5,284 nucleotides of DNA from positions 1 to 5,284 of the forward strand of contig DAOWAM010000041.1 of assembly GCA_030634585.1 (NCBI GenBank), given 5' to 3'. Shown one piece after another: positions 1 through 4,746 of the stretch; position 1 is the stretch's first letter, and each line of letters starts with the position of its first letter. Source of the DNA: a bacterium (lineage in GTDB: Bacteria; Patescibacteriota; Patescibacteriia; UBA2591; DAOWAM01). The notes beneath the pieces are model-generated. The model was not told the origin of the DNA, ran no database searches, and was given only the letters and a program-made list of their open reading frames with translations. The position numbers and the translations under genes are program-made.

Positions 1-33
1 AATGAATAATAATTTATTTTCTGTCTTATGTCA

Positions 34-79
34 ACCCCGTTAAATTGCTTCGCACCGTTTTCGACGGATTTAACGGGGT
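34..79. repeat. palindromic element, copy 1 (three-way-junction fold)
   Basis: Seen directly: the outer arms ACCCCGTTAAAT (34-45) and ATTTAACGGGGT (68-79) are perfect 12-bp inverted repeats. Between them lie two small hairpins: TGC-TTC-GCA (46-54) and CCGT-TTTCG-ACGG (55-67). All bases of the element are therefore accounted for by one outer stem and two inner hairpins, a cloverleaf-like three-way junction. A CA dinucleotide (80-81) separates it from a second copy of the same design. It looks like a REP- or MITE-like intergenic repeat; mobility by a Y1 (HUH) transposase is inference, as no transposase is present. It could also serve as a terminator, though no T-run follows on either strand. 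Confidence 0.75.
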
Positions 80-81
80 CA

Positions 82-133
82 ACCCTATTAAATTTTGCTT
101 TGCAAAAGTGGCTTTACCACTATTTAACAGGGT
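82..133. repeat. palindromic element, copy 2 (three-way-junction fold)
   Basis: Seen directly: the outer arms ACCCTATTAAAT (82-93) and ATTTAACAGGGT (122-133) pair over 12 positions with one A-C mismatch (87/128). The interior again forms two hairpins, TTTTGC-TTT-GCAAAA (about 93-107) and GTGG-CTTTA-CCAC (108-120). Loop sizes (3 then 5) match copy 1, while the inner stem sequences differ. In the outer stem the fifth pair is C-G in copy 1 (38/75) and T-A here (86/129), a compensatory change. The element ends 12 bases before the end of the decayed gene at 146. The two copies most likely belong to one genome-wide repeat family. Confidence 0.75.
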
Positions 134-145
134 CAAGTATACTGT

Positions 146-571
146 TTATTTTGCAATTGATTTTAAATCTCTCAAAAATATTCGAGTGGTTATTGTTCCG
201 ATTCCTTTGAACTCTTGTAGTCGTTTTGTTAAATCTTTTTTATTCTTTGCCACTACCGAAAGCTTGGCCAAAGAGCCTTAACGTTTTTTAAATTCCTTAC
301 ATATTTCTAATAATTTTGTCGCTGTGGAAAAGTCATATCTAACATAATGTCCCTGATCTAAAACTTTAACTAATTTGTCCCAACCCGCTTCCAAAATTTT
401 ATTTGGAGTTAAAAGACCCGCTTTTTCAAACGCAAAATATGTCTTTTTAGCCACTGCTTGTTGAATTGGTTTGGCAAAAAGTAAACAAGCTAAAAATCAC
501 TTTAAAGATTCTTGTTCTTTGTTAGATTTAAGATTAATTCCCAAATCTTTTGAATATATTTTTCCTTTCAT
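146..571 (-). pseudogene. decayed endonuclease III / HhH-like protein gene
   Basis: Read on the minus strand from ATG at 571, one frame runs to TAA at 146 (141 codons) but is broken by TGA at codon 25 (499-497) and TAA at codon 98 (280-278). Both flanks of each stop read as coherent protein: FLACLLFAKPI follows the first, GSLAKL the second, and a helix-hairpin-helix-like motif FKGIGTITTRIFLRDL lies at codons 121-136. In the homologues I remember (often labelled endonuclease III or DNA methylase), Trp and Tyr stand where the stops are, and the protein goes on for tens of residues after the HhH. The original role was probably DNA base-excision repair, but this is family recollection. There is no Met soon after the first stop, so a restart is unlikely. 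It lies 40 bp downstream of the aminotransferase gene on the same strand, with no Shine-Dalgarno. The truncated end sits next to the palindromic elements. Confidence 0.7.
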
Positions 572-611
572 TAAAGTTAATTTAATAACAAATTCTTAAA
601 CCAACTAGTTT

Positions 612-1640
612 CTATTTGTTATATTTTTTAATTAATTTTGCAATAATCTTTAGATCTCTGAAAGAAACATCTCCCATATGACTTACTCTCACTATATTTT
701 CGTAATTCTCCGCGCCTTTGCCAATTAAAAAACCTTTTTTCAGAACACTTCTGGTTATTTTATCTGCATTTTTAATCTTAACAGCCGTAACCGTATTGGC
801 TGGATTTTGAGAAAACAATTCCAACCCAGATTTTCTAATCTGTCTTCTGAAAAAGTCGGATCTCTTTTGGTGTAATTTAATAAAGTCCGAGGGGTTCTGA
901 GCGACATATTCTAACGACACATCCAAGGCACTTATGACCTCTACTGGGGGAGTAAATCTAAACCCTAGCTCCTTCTCTTGTTTTTGAGATTCGGCAGAAA
1001 AGTTAAAGTAAAAATCTTCGGATTTCAAGGTTTCAACATTTTCAGACCGCCAGATAAAAGAAATTCCGGGAGGACAACCCAATGCTTTATGCGAAGCACC
1101 AATCAGTATGTCTATTCCGATCTTCTCGGGAAAAATCTCATAGGCGGCAAAAGCGCTCACAGCATCTACTATAACCTTGGTATTCTTATTTATCTTTTTG
1201 ATGACAGAAATAACCTCTTCCACATTATTTCTGGTACCGGTAGATGTTTCAACATATGTCATAAAAACATAATCAAATTCTTGTTTTGGTATTTTGGCAA
1301 TATTGAATAATTCACCTGGTTTAGCCCTTATAACAGTAGGACTTATACCGTAAAATCTCATTATCTCCAACATTCTATTTGCAAATTTACCGCTAGACAA
1401 AATTAAACTCTTCTTTGTTGGATCCACAAAGTTTTGGAAGACCGCATTTATTGCGCCGGTACCAGAGCTGGAAAATAAAGTAGGAGGATACGAATCCAAG
1501 ATTTTAGAGAAATTCTTTCTAATTCTTTTCATCATCAAACTAAATTCTTCTGATCGATGATGAATGATTGTTTTCATCACCCTTCTAACAAATGGGTAAT
1601 ATTCTAATGGTCCAGGTATGTACAGTTTTATTCTTTTCAT
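612..1640 (-). CDS. class V PLP-dependent aminotransferase (alanine-glyoxylate/serine type)
   Basis: A 342-residue cytosolic fold-type I PLP enzyme of the class V group (serine-pyruvate / alanine-glyoxylate aminotransferase-like), which transfers amino groups between amino acids and 2-oxo acids. The N-terminal IPGP (8-11) and HHRS (27-30) fit the family start. SSGTGAINAV (58-67) matches the phosphate-binding turn and ETSTG (131-135) a conserved active-site loop. VDAVSAF (158-164) gives Asp159 for the pyridine nitrogen. SHKALGCPPG (183-192) gives Lys185 as the Schiff-base lysine. FTPPV (229-233) and IVRVSHMGD (316-324) carry the substrate-side residues, with Arg318 likely binding carboxylate. 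All key residues are present and the length is slightly short for the family (about 350-390), so it should be active; the substrate cannot be told. There is no Shine-Dalgarno; a possible -10 TATATT lies at 1665-1660. Arg codons are almost all AGA/AGG, unlike the neighbours, suggesting transfer. Confidence 0.9.
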   Translation of the reverse strand: MKRIKLYIPGPLEYYPFVRRVMKTIIHHRSEEFSLMMKRIRKNFSKILDSYPPTLFSSSGTGAINAVFQNFVDPTKKSLILSSGKFANRMLEIMRFYGISPTVIRAKPGELFNIAKIPKQEFDYVFMTYVETSTGTRNNVEEVISVIKKINKNTKVIVDAVSAFAAYEIFPEKIGIDILIGASHKALGCPPGISFIWRSENVETLKSEDFYFNFSAESQKQEKELGFRFTPPVEVISALDVSLEYVAQNPSDFIKLHQKRSDFFRRQIRKSGLELFSQNPANTVTAVKIKNADKITRSVLKKGFLIGKGAENYENIVRVSHMGDVSFRDLKIIAKLIKKYNK

Positions 1641-1738
1641 ATAATAATAATGAGTAAAAAATATAGAATAATCAACAAAACAAAATTATTATTTCGCTAA
1701 ATTAAAATAGGCAGGCAAAAAAGAGAGTTTGATTATTA

Positions 1739-1771
1739 TAAAACTATCAAACCCGAGGTTTGATAGTTTTA
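1739..1771 (-). terminator. strong hairpin, probable terminator after tRNA-Ser
   Basis: The arms TAAAACTATCAAACC (1739-1753) and GGTTTGATAGTTTTA (1757-1771) are a perfect 15-bp inverted repeat with a 3-base loop. On the minus strand the stem closes with AGTTTT followed by ATAATAATC, a modest T-rich tail. It lies 68 bp past the tRNA 3' end and 99 bp before the aminotransferase start, where the flippase-ligase-tRNA transcript should stop. The short, interrupted T-run leaves open that it is a palindromic repeat instead, and its symmetry would let it act in both directions. Confidence 0.5.
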
Positions 1772-1772
1772 A

Positions 1773-1800
1773 ACAAACTACAAACTACAAACCCCAAACT
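1773..1800. repeat. heptamer tandem repeat, four units
   Basis: Four units of a 7-base repeat run head to tail: ACAAACT, ACAAACT, ACAAACC, CCAAACT. A more decayed unit (ACTAATT, 1801-1807) may follow. The array sits between the hairpin at 1739-1771 and the stem-loop beside the tRNA, in non-coding DNA. The strand composition is strongly skewed, with C and A on the plus strand and almost no G. Its function is unknown; slippage during replication could explain it. Confidence 0.6.
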
Positions 1801-1811
1801 ACTAATTACCG

Positions 1812-1837
1812 CAAATATTTTGCAATAGCAAAATTTG
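1812..1837 (-). other. stem-loop directly downstream of tRNA-Ser
   Basis: On the minus strand, the sequence just past the tRNA CCA end folds as CAAA + TTTTGC, loop TATT, GCAAAA + TTTG, with a two-base bulge in the second arm. It starts one base after the CCA at 1839. No T-run follows, so it is a weak terminator candidate; it may mark the tRNA 3' trailer for processing nucleases. The 6-bp core resembles the inner hairpin of palindromic copy 2 (93-107), which may be chance in AT-rich DNA. Confidence 0.4.
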
Positions 1838-1838
1838 T

Positions 1839-1930
1839 TGGCGGAGAGGGTGGGATTCGAACCCACGAGACCCTTGCGGGCCTACGGCTTTTCGAGAGCC
1901 GCGCCTTCAACCAGACTCGGCCACCTCTCC
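1839..1930 (-). tRNA. tRNA-Ser (anticodon CGA, reads UCG)
   Basis: The sequence folds as a class II tRNA. The acceptor stem pairs GGAGAGG with CCTCTCC, the D stem is GCC/GGC, and the anticodon stem CGGCT/AGCCG encloses loop CTCGAAA with anticodon CGA at 1894-1892. A long variable arm (GGCCC-GCAA-GGGTC) marks serine, and the T arm GTGGG/CCCAC carries the standard TTCGAAT loop. The discriminator base is G (1842), as in serine tRNAs, and CCA (1841-1839) is encoded. Nothing is degenerate, so it should be functional. Its first 24 bases also encode the end of the ligase gene on the same strand. A TATAAT box at 1973-1968 could give it its own promoter. Confidence 0.97.
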
Positions 1931-3229
1931 TTGTTTTTTGGTACAACTAATTACCATCCCCAAACCAATTATAATCCAAAATAAAACAGATAAATCATTT
2001 TTAAAATAAGGAGTATCAACTAACCCATGGATTAGGATAGTGATCATCGCCACTAATAAACTAATTATACCTAATTTATTATTTTTTGTCTTTTTCAAAG
2101 TACTAATTCCTGTTTGAAAAATTCTTATTATTATAATAATGAAAATTAATAATCCTAAAATTCCTAATTCTGACCAAACACTTAATAACAAATTATGCGG
2201 AAAAGGTTGAATGTCTAACACTAAGGGCAGTTGTTGAGAATAGAAAGGTTGATGATATTGTTGCATCACTATTGGATAACCAGCCAATCCAGCGCCAAAC
2301 AGTGGACGCTCTGATAACATTATTGCCGTCTCTCGCCAGATTCTCAATCTAATTTGTCCAGAAAAATCGCGCAATGTCACTTTCTGCCAAAGAAAAGAAC
2401 GAACTGGCGTCAAGACAATAATAAAAATAGAACAAATAATTAAAGCAATAATTACCCAACGTCGACTAACGCGCCAATACAACCCAAGTAAAATTAATCC
2501 AATTATTACCCCCACTAACGCTCCTTCTGAACGCGCAAAGATAATTGCCAGTAAAGAAAGAATGATTATTACAGAATAATAAACAATAAGCCAAAATTGT
2601 TTCTTTTGTTTTTTATTAAATTGCTCAATTAATTGACCGACAATTAATATAACAACTGGTCCTAAATATAATCCTAAAAAATTGGGATCAGAAAAGAAAC
2701 TAGTAGCTCGTCTAACTAATTGATTAGGCCATGCTTCTAAACTGATCATTCCTTGTCCAGTAATATACTGATAAATTGCCCCCAAAGAAAGATAAAAAGC
2801 AGAAAGCCCCAAAGCAATAAAAATTAATCGTCGATCTTGTTTGGTTTTGACCACATTAAATAAAACAACCAAAAATAAGATTGGTTCGATAAAATAAGCT
2901 TTCCACCGACCAGCCGCCGCGCGTAAATCAGGTGACACAAATAAAGCAATTGTTGCAACAACCAACCAAACGATAATTGATATTAACCAAACCAATGGAA
3001 TTTTTCTAAAAGATAAACGATCTCGAATCGTTTGATGTAGCCAAACAAAAAAAAGAATTAAAATCATTATTTCTAATAAGGTCAGGGGAATGCTAAATAA
3101 TAATAATCGCCCTCTAATTAAATAGCTGGGTAAAAAAGCACAAATAAAAGCTATTGCCCAGATTATTTTTTTCTCGGCTAAATAAAAGAAAAAAAGACAA
3201 AATAAAATAAATAAAAATCTAACGAACAT
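1907..3229 (-). CDS. O-antigen ligase / polymerase family membrane protein (Wzy/WaaL-like)
   Basis: A 440-residue integral membrane protein of the O-antigen ligase/Wzy_C superfamily, which polymerises or transfers lipid-linked oligosaccharide outside the membrane. About 12-13 hydrophobic segments are visible, for example 4-17, 22-37, 43-64, 79-99, 136-156, 184-200, 211-230, 257-275, 351-370, 385-404 and 413-428. SFFSDPNFLGLYLG (177-190) and ARSEGALVG (232-240) fit conserved family stretches. A large outer loop (about 276-350) holds RLRIWRETA (294-302), RPLFGAGL (308-315) and PHNLL (344-348), with His345 a likely functional residue. HGLVD (401-405) is a late conserved His/Asp site. Ligase and polymerase cannot be told apart from sequence. 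The start overlaps the flippase end by 11 bp, implying translational coupling; there is no Shine-Dalgarno. The final residues GEVAESG and the TGA stop come from the tRNA-Ser gene, so this tail is probably not a family feature. Confidence 0.88.
   Translation of the reverse strand: MFVRFLFILFCLFFFYLAEKKIIWAIAFICAFLPSYLIRGRLLLFSIPLTLLEIMILILFFVWLHQTIRDRLSFRKIPLVWLISIIVWLVVATIALFVSPDLRAAAGRWKAYFIEPILFLVVLFNVVKTKQDRRLIFIALGLSAFYLSLGAIYQYITGQGMISLEAWPNQLVRRATSFFSDPNFLGLYLGPVVILIVGQLIEQFNKKQKKQFWLIVYYSVIIILSLLAIIFARSEGALVGVIIGLILLGLYWRVSRRWVIIALIICSIFIIVLTPVRSFLWQKVTLRDFSGQIRLRIWRETAIMLSERPLFGAGLAGYPIVMQQYHQPFYSQQLPLVLDIQPFPHNLLLSVWSELGILGLLIFIIIIIRIFQTGISTLKKTKNNKLGIISLLVAMITILIHGLVDTPYFKNDLSVLFWIIIGLGMVISCTKKQGEVAESG
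1968..1973 (-). promoter_or_regulatory. possible -10 box for tRNA-Ser inside ligase gene
   Basis: A perfect TATAAT on the minus strand ends 37 bases before the tRNA 5' end. At the proper spacing the -35 region reads only TGATTT or GATTTA, a poor match. In DNA this AT-rich a lone -10 hexamer can arise by chance. It matters because the tRNA otherwise depends on read-through from the ligase gene it overlaps. Confidence 0.25.
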
Positions 3230-4640
3230 AAAATATTTCTTTAAACATTTTCCACGACCAACCTTTGACTACAAAAAGGATAAGTCCATAAACTAAACCG
3301 CCTAACAAAACTAACAAAATTATATTCCAACCGGAAAAAATTAATAAAACACCCCCCATTATTAAACTGCCAATTAACGCTTTTCCAAATATTTTTAACG
3401 ACGGTAAAATTTTGGTTGTTTGCTGAACTAATCTAAAAGCTAATAAAACAGTCAGCAATTCAGCTAAAACAGTTCCCCAAGCCGCTCCCCAGTAAGAATA
3501 ACTCGGAATAAGAATCAAATAAACAACTAAGGCAATGCCAGCAGTAATCAAATATCGCCACATCATTATTTTCTGTTTTCTAATAGCGATAATTGTCCAA
3601 CAAAAAAGATTCCCTAAATAAATTAGCCCTGTAGCTAATACTAAAATTTTTAATGGTCCCGTTGAATCCACGAACTCAGGACCAGCAATCAAAATCATTA
3701 TCGGTTTAGCTAAAATAAATGTACCGACTATTAACGGTAAACCAATGCTAACTAAAAAATCAAACGATTTCTGAAAAACTCTTTTGAAGCTAACCAGGTC
3801 TCGCTTCGCCCAAGCGCTTGATAAAAAGGGTAGAACTAATCCCATAAACAATGCCGGGAACATAATTAATACTTCTAAAACACGGTAAGCCGCGCCATAA
3901 ATACCCACTTCACCCGAACTTTTAAATAAGGAAAGAATTAAAGTATCCCCCTTGAAATAAATCGTGGTAAAAATAACAGAAAGAGCGATTGGCCAAGATT
4001 CACGCAAAACCTTTTTCCAAAAAGCGAAATCAAAACTCCAAGAAATAGTAACATATTTTTTAGCAAAAATATTTAGAATCAAGAAATTGACTATTTTCTC
4101 TAAAATTAACGCGCCTAAAATTACTAACAAACCGAGTTTTAACCAAATCGCTAAAAAAACAAAAATAATTAAAACAAAACGACCGATTACTTCTCCTAAC
4201 ACCACCTTTTTAATATCTAATTGTTTTTGAAAAAGTCCAGTCAGTAATTGAACTACCGAATTGAATAAATAACCTATCACGGTTAGTGCAATGCCAATCT
4301 TAACAATTTCGCTATATTGAGGAATAAAAAGCGCCACCAATGGCGCTAAAGATAAAAGAAATAAACTAGAAAAGAAACGTAAAGTAAAAATATTGCTAGT
4401 AATTTTATGTAAATCAGCGCCGGGCAAAGAAATTAAACGAATAAATACTAAATAAAGACCCAAGTCCGTCAAAATGGCAAAGATCTGTAAAAAAGTGATA
4501 ATAATCGTGAATTGACCAAAGCCAACTCGTCCTAAATAGCGAGCAATAAAACTAAAGGCAACTAGTCCTAAAAATAGACTAATTATTTTCCCTAAAAAAT
4601 GAACGGTTGTATTTTTAATGATTTGTTGTTCTGTTCTCAT
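3219..4640 (-). CDS. polysaccharide flippase (Wzx/MATE-like, MOP superfamily)
   Basis: A 473-residue polytopic membrane protein of the MOP superfamily, oligosaccharide flippase (Wzx) type, expected to turn undecaprenyl-linked sugars from the inner to the outer membrane face. The N-terminus (Lys9-Asn10-Thr11, then a hydrophobic helix from 13) and YLGRVGFGQF (35-44) are typical of the family. DTLILSLF (232-239) and VGIYGAAYRVLE (245-256) match the second-half repeat, and SYWGAAWGTVLAE (382-394) the later conserved Gly-Ala region. About 14 hydrophobic segments can be counted (from 13-33 and 43-65 to 416-436 and 438-458), the usual number. It is first in the operon with the ligase, which supports a role in surface glycan export. 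The Met at 4640 is the sensible start: a TATAAT box lies 25 bases upstream, so the leader would be only about 18 nt, with a small hairpin reaching into the start codon. Confidence 0.9.
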   Translation of the reverse strand: MRTEQQIIKNTTVHFLGKIISLFLGLVAFSFIARYLGRVGFGQFTIIITFLQIFAILTDLGLYLVFIRLISLPGADLHKITSNIFTLRFFSSLFLLSLAPLVALFIPQYSEIVKIGIALTVIGYLFNSVVQLLTGLFQKQLDIKKVVLGEVIGRFVLIIFVFLAIWLKLGLLVILGALILEKIVNFLILNIFAKKYVTISWSFDFAFWKKVLRESWPIALSVIFTTIYFKGDTLILSLFKSSGEVGIYGAAYRVLEVLIMFPALFMGLVLPFLSSAWAKRDLVSFKRVFQKSFDFLVSIGLPLIVGTFILAKPIMILIAGPEFVDSTGPLKILVLATGLIYLGNLFCWTIIAIRKQKIMMWRYLITAGIALVVYLILIPSYSYWGAAWGTVLAELLTVLLAFRLVQQTTKILPSLKIFGKALIGSLIMGGVLLIFSGWNIILLVLLGGLVYGLILFVVKGWSWKMFKEIFYVR

Positions 4641-4655
4641 AAAACGCAGTTTTAT
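4639..4655 (-). other. leader hairpin touching the flippase start codon
   Basis: On the minus strand ATAAAAC-TGC-GTTTTAT is a perfect 7-bp inverted repeat with a 3-base loop. The second arm ends with the A and U of the flippase start codon. If transcription starts about 7 bases after the TATAAT at 4670-4665 (near 4658), nearly the whole leader is this hairpin. The stem is mostly A-T, so it would be weak. Confidence 0.4.
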
Positions 4656-4664
4656 TTATAGTTG

Positions 4665-4693
4665 ATTATATTGTAAAACATTTTTTAAAGTTG
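4665..4693 (-). promoter_or_regulatory. promoter for the flippase-ligase operon
   Basis: A perfect TATAAT lies at 4670-4665 on the minus strand. At 17-base spacing the -35 position (4693-4688) reads CAACTT, a poor match to TTGACA, so the promoter may need an activator or rely on its -10. The expected start near 4658 gives an 18-nt leader. Its -35 region overlaps that of the opposite promoter at 4691-4696, so the two could compete. Confidence 0.5.
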
Positions 4694-4719
4694 ACCAAGT
4701 TAATAATAATTGTTAAAAT
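4691..4719 (+). promoter_or_regulatory. sigma70-type promoter for the gene at 4747
   Basis: TTGACC (4691-4696), a 17-base spacer and TAAAAT (4714-4719) match the consensus at five of six positions in each box with ideal spacing. Transcription would start near 4726, leaving a leader of about 21 nt with no Shine-Dalgarno before ATG at 4747. Confidence 0.6.
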
Positions 4720-4746
4720 TAAAAAAGTAAAATTAAAATTATTTAA

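Noticed and set aside
31..136. CRISPR array
   Set aside because: There are only two palindromic units with no constant repeat, no regular spacers and no cas gene.
28..281. Two overlapping plus-strand frames of 60 and 78 codons
   Set aside because: They read through the palindromic elements and then antisense to the decayed gene; there is no recognisable protein.
497..499. TGA read as Trp or Gly (recoded genetic code) in the gene at 146-571
   Set aside because: The same frame also has a TAA, the ligase gene uses TGA as its stop, and Trp is TGG in the intact genes checked.
978..1310. Plus-strand 110-codon frame
   Set aside because: It lies wholly antisense to the aminotransferase, whose motifs are complete on the other strand.
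1839..1930. tRNA-Ser as an attachment site for an integrated element
   Set aside because: No second copy of the tRNA 3' end and no integrase gene are seen in the window.
1729..1950. Plus-strand 73-codon frame containing GGIRTHETL
   Set aside because: It is the antisense reading of tRNA-Ser; this peptide pattern is a well-known false gene product of serine tRNA genes.
3964..4230. Plus-strand 88-codon frame
   Set aside because: It is antisense to the flippase and rich in Lys, Ile and Thr as expected from a shadow of AT-rich membrane-protein DNA.
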